This document shows positions 20,801 to 29,900 of a stretch of 54,526 nt of DNA, piece by piece (within the stretch, counting starts at the first letter, position 1; every line of letters begins with the position of its first letter). The stretch is taken from the NCBI RefSeq assembly GCF_005886535.1, contig NZ_PNDS01000037.1:1-54526 (forward strand), read 5' to 3'. Below the pieces are notes generated by a model. That model searched no databases. It saw nothing but the letters and a program-made list of their open reading frames with translations, and was not told where the DNA came from. Made by a program: the position numbers and the translations under genes. Origin of the DNA: Pseudoalteromonas sp. S2755. GTDB lineage: Bacteria; Pseudomonadota; Gammaproteobacteria; Enterobacterales; Alteromonadaceae.

Positions 20801-20909
20801 ACCCAGCGGTTTGCTTAAATGCCAAGCCACCGTTTTTTTCATACAAGGTCACGCCAGCTGCTAATGCTTCTGCGATCAATGCCTCTATCTGTCTTTGCTG
20901 TTCATTCAT
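8853..20909 (-). CDS. non-ribosomal peptide synthetase, three modules with E and TE domains (Thr, D-Leu, X)
   Basis: A 4,018-residue terminal NRPS. Approximate order: TubC-type docking domain 1-60; C (HHIVSDG, 215), A (about 550-1040), T (LGGHS, 1091); C (HHIASDA, 1281), A, T (LGGDS, 2161), E (HHLLVDGVSWR, 2348, plus EGHGRE and FNYLGQ); C (HHLIMDGWS, 2821, of the type that follows an epimerase), A, T (LGGHS, 3696); thioesterase from 3755 with GHSFG at 3836, Asp in VIDTP and His in GDHLS. Specificity codes read by eye: DFWNIGMVHK, an exact Thr code; DAWFLGNVVK, an exact Leu code, epimerised to D; DVESTGAISK, unassigned, with Glu239 hinting at a basic side chain. The start is the ATG overlapping the upstream stop as TGATG; a GTG one codon earlier is also possible. 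The TE should release or cyclise the product. Confidence 0.96.
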   Translation of the reverse strand: MNEQQRQIEALIAEALAAGVTLYEKNGGLAFKQTAGFPPQLKQQVVEYKSEIIAYFQQQSHDVASSSPKIVAQPSAGKILPLSFAQEGLWFIEQLQGSKQYYMPAEFLLRGKLNIQAMRSAVQDVVLRHDILRARFVKNEQDGKPQLQITDDISTPFEWLDASVVAEETRQAYIASRIAAHQNKPFDLAHDCLLRVLVVSNGNEHHLAFNMHHIVSDGASMALLAQEIEAGYCKHLGAPYTPLATMQVQYSDFSQWQRAQLTPDRIEAPLAQLKQQFGELAPLQSLPCDFVRPAVQSLTGKVYRQALDASLFAAISTQAKSLQLTPFMWLLNTFMLFIARLTQSQQVVVGTPELGRHHPELTPLIGLFVNTLVMHAKLESDMPFSQWLQQQKDLNLAAFEYRDIPFDKVVEAVGAPRDLSHHPLVQILFTLETRDERAFTLPGLSVQEVQKQQADSIAVKCDLELNAVVDEQALYLHWKFDSHLYTAETIKHWADCFHTLLQACVTAPHTAIGELALLNQKQQQALITGAQCQGATWPEQDTITSLFTRYAERFATRTAVQDSTTVLSYRELNDRVDALAVMLLQKGVTPRTMLVVSVSRSVEMIVTLLAVLRVGAAYVPVDPDYPQERIEYILGDVQSPWLLCDNATQAQFSQLSYQLINVSQAEHQASREALKQLDAIQIEPQDLVYMIYTSGTTGRPKGVQIEHRHVVRLLHVEPNLFDFNEQDVWTLFHSFCFDFSVWEMYGALLFGGHLVVVDKATAQDTQAFAQLLVDAQVTVLNQTPSAFYALQATLLNDSQLASQCAVRYVIFGGEALQPSKLQPWAQHLPNCQLINMYGITETTVHVTFKAMELADMTLGTSNIGRAIPTTSCYVLDDKQRLLPQGAVGELYVGGEGVCRGYWQRDELNATRFIQNPFSEAPDQRLYRSGDLVRLMASGELSYVGRIDDQVKVRGYRIELGEIENQLRHHPEVAEVTVLLNRQDPENVWICAFVVLHKQVEFDDITLVMQQFLKQNLPDHMLPAKVQSVAAMPLTRNGKVDKKALLQQLDTSVNENTYEAPVGELETQLASYFAEILQRDSVGRYDDFFRLGGHSLLAAKLANHIRKTLSIELPLQAIFTHPTVQGLAAALEKQDTQLSTIAVVDKTNGVVLSFAQQRLWTLDQMQQGSQQYQIQALLAFLGELDLSAFEQSWQKVLSRHQVLHSAITNTNDGPKQHLVALPEHFVTLIDVSTQSPLWQNLLWQRAVRDDQAQCFDLSKDLMIRATLVRFSSGYHRLIVNMHHIASDARSIEVLMRELTQFYAHYAQGCKLAHDLIAPPEVQYADYAHWHRAQCQGAQQSADMAFWSAHLDDAPPLHQLPLDTPRGQAVNNSAQAFTEQLSAETWQRLQQFCQRLGITPFIWLHSVYAVVLAKFSQVDDIVIGAPFSGRHHPHVEQLIGFFVNALPIRVKLDWQQSFSQLLDIQKEQIEQVHQHQSLPFERLIDHLGVSRELSHQSVFQLSFAFNPEPQHTPEFVGLSTEVLTSENVRAKFDLELSATESGQGLRLHWLYNSGLFERETVASIAECFNVVIAQLLTEPECPLADIKLCKEQKLESHAISGKSAPEHFEQSVLEQIERHMAEPAQAERVAVIDTNSNQTLSYGELTERAKALAALLLSEGLQPEQPVLIAMTGSADLIVAMLAVLKAGGCYVPVDPHYPQARVNYIAKDSGAALVLTKCEFAARFEIAELDDNHLEAEYCSPHVICVDDADVQARLAAIPLPQQFPKVKAEQLAYVIYTSGTTGNPKGVMIAHQGLANLCGWHRRAFAVDNHSVASQTANPAFDAATWEIWPYLCAGASLVCVTKAVLQSPAELTACFNTHQVTHSFIATPIAQALLTESLFNPQSLRYLLVGGDKLGALQAKEYGFTLINNYGPTEASVVATSGVVEFDEQVPDIGLPVDNSKLFILDPQLRAVPQGMIGELYITGAGLARGYLHQPQLSAERFIELQVSPSHTVRAYKTGDLVRQLSNGRIAYMGRNDGQVKLRGYRIELAEIEQQIGLLSSVQECAVQITTSASGQPQLQAFVVANTEPKVLQAQLKERLPSYMVPEHFVMLARLPLTPHGKVDHRALATLGKTQQTITVTEPSTVKPQANSIVAQLLAIYRQVLNTPSMTAEDDYFALGGDSILSIQIASKAKALKLPVSATDVFTYPSASALAARLTQQDIHLSIGKERQPLVGQLDKLPIQHWFFAQKFAKPSHWDQSVLVSVDKSVTPAQLMEVVKYLFTQHDALRLVVADENTLFVRDGIDIQKVFTAHTLERDAWQAELSEFSEQVQQGFAFTGTPLFKAVLFVTPDGEANNRLLFSAHHLLVDGVSWRVLLEDVSQLLQQQTNNVPLELPAASANLAELADFYRELASSERDLRKWQKVAALAESSHLLSLKDTSATPAIAKARHTLSASHTRALLGSANTSYGTTAQALLLSALAWCAQKCGAGSEVIMLEGHGRELLTEALDSSRTIGWLTALYPMPLFSNGSRLHDVICSIKAELERSAKVASSYGAARYLHPELNVRSALEIDTRDLLFFNYLGQLDTVIEQQGLLGDASESTGTLVAESNLSYFGAQLTAAVVDGQLALTLEFDSQRLASEAAEQLSKEILESLIEVIEYCQSQPQRHYTVSDFALLSGISERQLQRILGQVEGEVEDIYPLTGLQQGMWFHSQTAREAHNQRTQPYVEQTSLLLQGCVDIEALSYAWQQLIKQHSILRSAFMDVAGEPLQVVCKRADVPLKLLHSNIIADAQSHVVKSQAEVELAEPLKLSQAPCMRLSLIAFDDGNVGVVWTYHHLIMDGWSLPILFAELVAFYQARCQGELRPIVVDNFRDHIEYLHTHVECDEAFWRDYLGGVSAPTLLSEKILHTENKAAGVKELSVTLPQSLQDAVTRFTSEQGLTVNQFIQGLWAYWVASCCNEPYALFGQTIAGRPTALSRMAQRVGLYINTQAVHVAIDQAARVKDYLQAVKSQLTALAQHPHTPLTQVHQWSGIENDSPLFDCLYVFENYPQDPLQNSAALPFIATTLSEVDETHYPLTFVVGVGASLSLTLSYQQQCFDEVFIEQSLAAMQQLMLAATQQPEQTLGKLSWQSQHAPYSKALPLPTFALTQAVPYQTPNLPIQQLFAQVAAEFPEHIAIREYSTASREARCYHYSQLDKDANQLAHYLASRLEPSTAPVIIGLCLEANYQLIVAMLAVLKLGAAYLPIAPTLPELRRRLLLQNANAAMLVTKIEYWQGSSEQVVPQVDLDSIQGALAEQASRCFTAPCQIDDLCYVIYTSGTTGMPKGVMVEHASVANYVQALASQYAMTPSDNYLQFASMSFDVFAEEVFCTLLCGATLVMAPTDDMLDPNKLAQLSQDAELTLMSLPTAYWHQLAAISVTLPTSLRIITIGGEQMQIAALTDWQQRYGDRIRIINAYGPTEATISATLNDVTHFSGARVPIGQPVAGLSLYLLDEQLRAVATGVEGDLYIAGIGLARGYLNDEEKTQQAFIIESNSGQRLYKTGDRACCLASNELLYLGRGDDQVKVRGYRIELGEIERQLQLLDEVAACAVVVREDSSNNAQLVAFVQPAQHTEVSDAALRAQLRAVLPAYMVPELFQSISQLPLTTNGKVDRKQLIALAGSYTSPQSLRQEAKQERLTPLQTQLAQQFARRLLVDGVCLDDNFFNLGGHSLLAMRLVGDINQHLQLNLPLSALFEHPTVRGLSQYVQALRDGLSERDGKPQSLETLVCLQEGELGFTPVVLIAGAGGWLMAFHALVNGLDSRIPVYGLQPEALAEEPETLTSIGRTAAYYLSVLAGAELGEQVHLVGHSFGSFIAYRLATLLEQQGRIGCLVTVIDTPVPSNPALNLDGAQIAQMMLDNLVAFFRLSVSDAEISAYKQGDASARIAYLNRWIHQAGFNFSDAHLRHFQQVFSAQLRANIEVPSMLSDTPICVVKTQQTQEFEGRPVNKDMGWKPFSHSLSCYEVKGDHLSCLQAEQVGQLVNIIERNYVLH

Positions 20910-23900
20910 CACAAAAACATCTCCTCAGACTGACCGTTTTCGTCCGCCGCTTTGGCTGCACGATGGATCTCACACCAAGTTGCAAGTGCGCTTACGCTTG
21001 GCCGCTCGAACAATATTTTTAAGGTAATGGGCACCTCAAGCGCCTGCTCAATTAAGGCAACCGCTTGGCTTGCTGATAAAGAGTGCCCCCCTAACTCAAA
21101 GAAGTTACTGTTAATATCTCGAACTTGAGTATTGAGCACTTGAGCAAAAATTTCTGCCAGCAGCGTTTGTAGTTCAGTCATAGGAGCTAAAGGTGCTGTA
21201 AGCACTTGCGCCAGTTGCGATTGCACCAGTTGTGCAAGTGCTCCTGCATCTACTTTGCCGTTATTGGTAAGTGGCATAGCAGCCAGTGCATACAGCTTGT
21301 AAGGCAACATGTAACTTGGTAGGACCTCTGCTAACGAGGCTAATATCTGAGTATGTAGCGTCTGTTCAAGCTCATAAATGGCATCACTGTGCGATGGTGT
21401 AGTTAGCACCACACAGGCCTGTAAGTTGTCTTTACTTTCGTTAAGTAACACATGTGCTTGTTGCACTGCATCTAGGTGCTCAAGCTGAGCCGCAATTTCT
21501 TCAAGTTCGATGCGATAGCCACGCAGTTTAACTTGGTTGTCTCGACGACCAATAAACTGAAGCGCACTAGGGCAGCCCTGTTCATCTAGCAGCCAGCGCA
21601 CTTGATCGCCCGTCTGATAATAACGCTGTGAGTCATTGTTCAAAGACAATGACACAAATTTACTGGCGCTGAGCTCTGGCAACCCAAAATACGCCTGAGC
21701 CACATTATCGCCTGCAATGTATAGCTCACCGGGCATGCCCATAGGCACGGGCTGTTGATGCTGATCCAGCACCACCAAATGAGTGCCTTGAATGGCACTA
21801 CCGATTGGCACAAAGCGCTGCGATTGCTGTGCAAGCGAAACCGCATCTTGACCATTACAGCGATACACACAGCACCCAACCGTTGCTTCTGTTGGGCCAT
21901 ATTCATTGTAAAAATGAGCCTGTGGCACCAGTGCTCCAACTTGAGCCACCACGCTGCTAGATAGGGCTTCTCCCCCCACCACAATATGGTGCGCAGCATT
22001 GCTCGGTTGTAATCGTGCCAGCACGCCTTGCAAATGGGCTGGAGTCAACTTGAACAGCAGCGCCTCTTCGCGCGCTAAACACTCACTTAGCTCTGTGATT
22101 AACTGCCCGCCATCGCTTAACAATACAACGCCAAGACCATTAACCAGCGCGCCCCATAAGCTCGTTACTGTCGCATCAAATGCTAAAGGTGTGCTGACAA
22201 CACTCTCGTGTATATCGCCTTGGAGATAACTGCGGCTCACGTGCTCAAGATAAAGGTGCAAGTTTCGATGGCTTATCATCACGCCTTTGGGTTGCCCCGT
22301 GGTGCCTGAGGTATAAATCATATAAGCTGGCGCATCAATATCGCTTAATGGCGCAAGCGCCTCTACAGGCATGTTCTGCCAATCCTGCTCGGTGTCTATT
22401 AGCATCACACGGCAGCTGAGATCTGTGCTATTTGGAAGTAGCGCTGAGGTGGTGATAAGGCAAGTCGCTTTACTGTCACGCAATATATAGTGCTGACGCT
22501 GACTCGGTGCATTGGGGTCAAGCGGCACATACACGGCCCCAACTTTTAAGGTTGCCAACAGTGCCACAACTTGCTCACAGCTTGGCGCTAAGTTTATTGC
22601 GACCTGCGACCTTGCCGTTACGCCTTGTTCAATCAAGTAACGCGCTAGTTGATTACTTTGTGACTCCAATTCGCCAAAACTTAACCGCTTGCCAGTCATA
22701 TCTCGTACAGCATTTTGCTGTGCACTATGCTGAGCAAGGTCTCGTATTTTATCGCTGATAAACCAAGGAGATTGCGGCTGCGCTTGCGTGGCAGGCTCTA
22801 GCTCACTGATTGCTTTACTCTCAACTAATGGCAAGGTATTTACGCTTTGCTCAGGGCTTGTCAGCGCAGCATCAATTAAGGTTACAAAAGCATCAACCAT
22901 CGCCTGCACGCTACTGTGTTTAAACAAGGCTTTGGCATAATTCCACTGCACCGTTATCTCACTGCCAGATTCTTGTGCATTGACTTCTAAGTCGAACTTC
23001 ATTGCAGGCTTAAGATCAAGCTGTTGCTCGATTTTAAGATGAGGTAGCTTGAAGTCACTTTGTTCGTTATTTTGTAGTGCAAAGAGTATTTGTAACACGG
23101 GCGAATGCGCTAAGCTACGCGGTGGATTAATGACATCAACAAGTTGCTCAAAGGGTAAACTCTGATGGGCAAAGGCTTCCAAGATCACCTGTTTTTGCTC
23201 ACTTAGCCAGTCGTTAAATGACGGCGACCCCACTTTTCGAGCGCGAATAGCCAAGGTATTCACAAAGCAGCCCAGTAACCCCTCTAACTCTTTCACCTCA
23301 CGTCCGGCAATGGGCGAACCAATGACAATATCCTGCGTTTGACTAAGACGAAGCATCAACAGCGAAAAGGCACTTTGCAGCCACATATACAAGGTCACCC
23401 CTTGTGCTTGGCAATGCGCTTTTATCGCCTCAACTTGCGACGTCGTAAGGGTATGACGAATACATTCGCCATCAAGGGACTGAACTTGTGGTCGCTCAAA
23501 GTCCAGCGGTAATTCATGAACAACAGGACACTGCTGCAACTGAGTTTGCCAATAGGCAAGATCCGCCTGATAGCTATCTTGCTGTTGTTGCTGCCAGTAG
23601 GCAAAATCTGCATACTGCACCGCCAGCGGTTTAGCGTATTGCTCTAGCAACGGATACGCTGGCGCTTCGCTAAAGTGCCGATAAAACGCCACAAATTCTT
23701 TAGCCAGCAGCGCCATTGACCAACCATCGCTGGCAATGTGGTGCATGTTAAACAAAAGTCCAAATTGGTTGTGACTAAACTGTACACAGATAACGCGCAG
23801 CATAGTGTCTTGGCATAAATCAAAAGGCTTATTAAACGATTGCTGCTGCAATGTTTGCCAACGCAGCTGTTGCTCTGCGTTATTCAGCCCAGACAAATCT

Positions 23901-26900
23901 ACTAATTCCACAGGACAGGCTACTTGATCACGAACTTGCTGCACAGCACCGTGATCACCACTTGCAGGAACAATGACCGTACGGAGTACTTCATGACGTG
24001 CAACAATCGCGCTTAACGCTTGTGTTAAAGCGTCAATATCTAAGGCTCCTTCACACCAATAGCTCGCTGGCATATGGTATTGCAGACTTTGCTCATGTAA
24101 CTGATCGATTAACCACAAACGCTGCTGAGCAAAAGAAAGGGGTAACGCTTGGGCCCTTGATACCGGCTCAATGGTATTACTGTGCGCAATCATCGAACTT
24201 GCGGTTATCACTTCAGAAAACGCTGCAATACTCGGTGCATCAAAGAGTTGTGGTAAGGTGATATCTCGCCGCTGCTCACTTCGCACTCGGCTGATCACTT
24301 TAATGGCCAGCAGCGAATGCCCGCCTAAGTCAAAGAAACTGTCGTTAATACCCTGTACTGGGCTCGGTAATAGTTCACGATATAACTCAAGTAAATAACG
24401 CTGTATATCTGTGAGCTTAGATCCATCAATTACCTCGGCGACCTCATGGCTTTTCGCCTGTGCCTGATAGGCAAGCTGTAATGCTTGCTTGTCTACTTTT
24501 CCGTTTGCAGTCAGTGGAATATCAGCAACGATATCCAGCGCGGCAGGTAACATGTAACTGGGCAGCGACTGCGCTAAAGCTTGGCGCAACTGCACGAGTG
24601 TGAGCTTAGCCTCACCATTTAAAACCACATGAGCCACTAGGCTTTCTTGTGCTTCATCAACACTCACAGCGCAGCTCTTTACCTGCGCCAACGCGTCGAT
24701 TTGATGGGCGATTGCCATAAGAGAAATACGGTAGCCTCGCAGTTTTACTTGCTCGTCTAACCGCCCCAAATAACAAAGGTAGTCAGCCTCTCCGCGCGCG
24801 TTCGCCTGCCACTTTGCCTTGTCGCCACTGCGATACCAACGCATGCTTAAAGTACCAGATGCAGGCATTGCCTGCTCAACAAAACGTGTTTGCGTCACAC
24901 TCGCGAGATTAATATAGCCTTCACACACCCCATCTCCCGCTAGCCAAAGCTCTCCGGGCATATTAGGTAAAGCCAGCTGGCCAAACTCGTCAACCACCGC
25001 AAGGGTCATATTATCGATAGCATGACCAATAGGCACTTCTTCGTGGCCCGCTAACAGGTGGCGCGACTCACGGCTTACAGCATAGATACTACAGCCGACC
25101 GTTGCCTCTGTTGGGCCATATTCGTTTATCCATTGGGCGTTAGGGAGCTTATCCATCAGCTTATCAACCAAAGCTGCGCTCAGCCCTTCACCGCCAACCA
25201 CAAATCGGTGGGCAATAACACTGCGAGTTTGTGCGTCACTTAATGCAAATACCGCGCGTAGGTGAGCCGGTGTTAACTTGAATAACTTGGCTTCGTTAGC
25301 TGCAAAAATCTGCGCTTGTAAGGCAGGCAACAATTCGGCGTCTGTGGGAAGCAACTCAAGTTCACCGCCTCGCATTAAGATAGGCACTAAGGCGGTCACC
25401 GTCGCATCAAATGCCAGTGGTGTACTGAGCACTGCCTTGGTTATGCCTCCGGATTGTGGCAGGTAGCGCTGACACGCAAAGCGCAGATAATGATTGAGGT
25501 TGCCATGACTAATGGGCACCCCTTTTGGCTGCCCCGTTGAACCTGAGGTATAAATAACATAAGCAAGCTCGGCCTCGTTAAATGCTGCTGCGTCTTCATC
25601 TAGCAACAAACTAGTATCGTAAAATGCAAAGTTCCCTTCGGCTTCGAACAAATCATCAAGCAACAAAAAGTCACTCCCAGCTTCAATCAAGTGCTCGGCA
25701 TCTTCACTTAGCGCCAGCGTCAATACGATGTCTGCATCATTCATGATGTAGGCTAAGGTATCGGTTGGCGTGTCATGATGAATGGGCACATAAGTGTGGC
25801 GCGCTTTTAATATTGCCAGTACCGCAGCCACCATGTAACTGGAAGACGGCAGTAAAATAGCAATGCGACTTTGCTCAGCAAATGCCATTTCTAATAAGCT
25901 ATTAGCAAGTTGATTCGCGCATTTTTCTAAGGTGAGATAACTACAAGAGAACTCCCCCATGCGCACCGCAGTCTGTAGTGGAGCCTGAAGAGCCGCCTGA
26001 CTAAACTGAGCCACCCATGGCTGTTGCTCTGTCACTTCTACTGCAACACTTTGCTGCTGTTTTAATAGCGCTAACTGCTGCTCAGCGGGCCACAATGACA
26101 ATGCTGACAACGGGATATTTGGCTCAGCAAGACACTGCGATAACACATAACAAAACTGTTGATGGAAACTAACTACACTCGCTTCTTGCCATAAATTGCA
26201 GTCATAAAGCCATTCAACGGTGAGTACATCCCCCTCGTCTATCACTGCGACTTCTAAATCTAGTTTGGCACCGCGTACTTTACTTTGGCACGGCGTCACT
26301 TCCAATTGTTCTAGCGTAAGGTTTTCATTTACCTGATTATTTACCCGAAACACGATTTGATGCAGCGGATGTTGGGCGCTTGAGCGTTCAATGTCTAGCT
26401 CATCCACTAACACATCGAAGGGAATATGTTGGTGTTGCAACGCGTCGTTTAGTAAGCCTTGGGTTTGCTGTAGCGCTTGGGTAAAACTGGTGTCTTCGCT
26501 CCACTTGCTCCTAAGCACTAAGGTATTGATAAAGTTACCAATCATACTTTCAAATGCTTTAAGGTGACGCCCTGATACCGGCGTCCCGACAACCACGTCG
26601 CGCTGTTGAGAAAAGCGGCTTAACCACAAGGAAAATAGCGTTTGCAGTAACACGAATAAGGTTTGCCCTGAGCGAGTTTGATACGCTCGAAGCGCGCTGA
26701 CTAGCGCCGCAGGTATGGGCTCAATCACTAACGCGCCGCGCGCAGAGGTTGTTGCTTCTCTGCGGTAATCAAGCGGTAGTTCATGCACCTTGGGCAGACC
26801 TTGTAATTGCATACGCCAATAATCGAGCTCCTGTTGCCATAGCGAACTCTGTTCCAGCTGCTGTTGCCACATCACATAATCAACGTAATGCACCTCTTGT

Positions 26901-29900
26901 AGTGCTAAGGTTTCGCCGCTGAGCGCGGCTTTGTAAGCCAGTCCTAAAGCCTCACTCAAACACGCAATAGACCAACCATCGGCTGCGATATGATGTAAGG
27001 TGATCACAAGGGTAGCCTGCATGGCTTGCTGCTGATAAAGACTGGCGCGTAACATCAAATCATGGCTTAAATCGAAGCTAGTTGCGTAATCTTCTGCGAT
27101 GTCCTGCTCTAACGCATGTGCTTGTTGCTCAGCGGATTTATCAGTCCAGTCGTGCTTAACCAGGGTAAATCTAGCATCAAGGTTAATGCTTTGCTGCGGT
27201 TCTCCTTGCGCATTTTGATGGTAATTAAACGCCAAGACTGGATGTTGCTTAATCACAGCAATAAAGGCTTGCTCTAAAGCCTCAGCATTCAGCTTGCCTT
27301 GCAATTGAAATATTCCCTGTAGGTTATACTGGTTGCTGTGCCCTTGCAGTTGGTCAACAAACCACAAGCGCCGCTGTGCAAATGACAAAGGATAACTAGG
27401 CTGTGATGGCGCAGGTTGTAGACTTGGTAAAGACGACTGTGACTGAGAGTTAGCCAGTATCTCGCTTAGTTCAAATACGCTAGGATTGGCAAACAGTTGC
27501 TTTAAGCTCACCTCCACCGAGAGCTGGGCTCTTAGTTCATTGAGTAATTGCATTGCCAATAAAGAGTGACCACCGATGCTGAAAAAGCTATCGTGCAGCC
27601 CCACTTCTGGTGCGCCTGTTAAGGTTTGATAGAGCGCGATTAACTGTCGCTGCAACGCACTTGTCACCTCACTACTTTTGCTTTGAGAAGTTAATGCCAA
27701 AGACTGTAATTGTTGGCGGTCTACCTTGCCATTACTCAGGGTGGGTAAGTGTTGGCAAAGCTCTATCCAGCTTGGGATCATCGGCTCAGGCAAGCGACGC
27801 TTCAAGCCTTGGCGGATCACCTCACGCAGATTAGTTGCGGCGCACTGGCTGCCATCAATACTTACCACAAAAGCAACCAAGGCATCTTGTTTGCCGAGCT
27901 TGCGCACCACGACTGCAGCCTGCGATACCTCATCAAGCGCTACCAGTGCAGCTTCTATTTCATTAAGGTCAACGCGGTAACCGCGAATTTTCGCTTGTTT
28001 GTCAATTCGACCGAGAAATTCAAGCTCGCCGCTCGCATTCAGCCTAACGCTATCACCACTGCGGTAAAAACGGGCGCATTGGGCACTATGTTGCAAGCTA
28101 CTTGTAAACTGAGCTGCGGTCTCTGAAGGCGCATTTATATACCCTTTGGCGAGGCTCGGCCCGCCAATATAGAGCTCACCGGGCATGCCAGCGGGTGTTG
28201 GCTTCCCCTGTTTGTTGAGTACGCAGGTAGTAACATGTGCCAAAGGCGTACCGATTGGGTAACTGTGGCCGGTTAGCTTGCTGTCTGTGACTTCATGACA
28301 AACCACTCCAACACAGGCCTCCGTCGGACCATAATGGTTGAAAATACGCGCCGAGGGCGTTAGCGTGCGAATGCTATCAACAAGCTGCTCACCCAATGCT
28401 TCTCCACCTAACACCCACTGCGAAATAGCGGGCTTTTGCTCAGTAAACTGAGGCAAAAGCACCGCGGCAAAAGAAGGGGTTAATTTAATCAAGTTAACTT
28501 GCTCAGCCACTAACTTGGCTGCGATTTCAGCCGGTTCCGGCGCTTGGCTTGCAAGAGTCAGCACCACAGTGCCGCCATGAATAAGCACCGGATAGACAGC
28601 CGTTAAGCATAAGTCCGTGGCAAGCCCTGTGACCACGCCCGCTCGCGTATCTTGGTTGTAACTCAATCTCGCCGCGATGCTGCTGCAATAGTGGCTCAGC
28701 GCGCCATGGCTGATCTCAACCCCTTTGGGCACACCAGTAGAACCAGAAGTAAACAACACATACGCGCTATCATCAAAACTTGGTGAATAAGTTTGCTGCG
28801 GCGCTTCTTTGTTTTGGCTCAGCTCACTATAGTCAAGCGTCTGAATGTCCGCATCTCGTAGCGCTTGGCAAAGTGGCGTTTCGACACTTACCACCACCGT
28901 ATTACAATTAGCTTGCGCTAGCATTTGTAGCGCTCTGGCAGTGGGCATATTGCCATCAATAGGTAGATACGCGCGGCCACTTTGCATTACGCCAAGCATA
29001 GTGACAATGTCACTCATATCGCCCGTTGTTATCAGCGCAATGATTGACGCTGGAACATCTAAGTTGTTGGCAATTTGCAAACTTTGGGCATACAACTGCT
29101 GATACGTCAGGGTCCGTGATGCTTCGCCATTGGTACTTGGCACCACCACTGCAATCGCCTCACCTTGGGTTTGCGCTATATCTCTGATTGCTTGCGGCAC
29201 AAGCGCCGGTTGGCTGATGTTGTGATTGATATCCGCCGCCTTTGTCGGTACGTTCGTTGATTTGAGCACCAAGTCATCAATCGGCAGCGCCTCTTTAGCA
29301 CAGTAGCACTGGACGAGTGCCAAATAATCATCGGCAAATTGCTGAATAAGCGCATGGTCATAAAGCCCCGTTGCATAAACAAAGTCACACACAAGGGCAT
29401 CATCCGTATCATCAACAGATAGGGTTAAGTCAAATTTCGCAGTGCCATTATCAAGAGCAATTAACTCGGCTTCTAATTGGTTATTTACCGACACCTTATT
29501 ACTGGCTACACCATTGTAGTTAAATAACACTTGGAACAAGGCGGAATGCGCTGCGGATTTGGGTAGCTCTAGCGCTTCAATGATATCTTCCACGGCAACG
29601 TTTTGATTACTAAGCCCTTGCAATACTTGACCTTGTAGTGCCTTAATCGCCTCACTTATGGAGTGTTCACCGTTTATCTGTATTCGCAATGGCAAGGTAT
29701 TAATAAAGCAGCCAAGCATAGCTTCAAACTCGCTTTGCTGACGATTTGCAACCGGCACCCCTACGGTAATATCGGCTTGCTCACTGTAGCGATAAAGCAA
29801 GATGTAAAACCCCCCAAGCAAGGCGGTAAAATGTGTTACGCCGTCGCGCTGGCAGGCTTTATCTAATTGTTGTATTTGCTCCGTATTAAACGTACAACGA

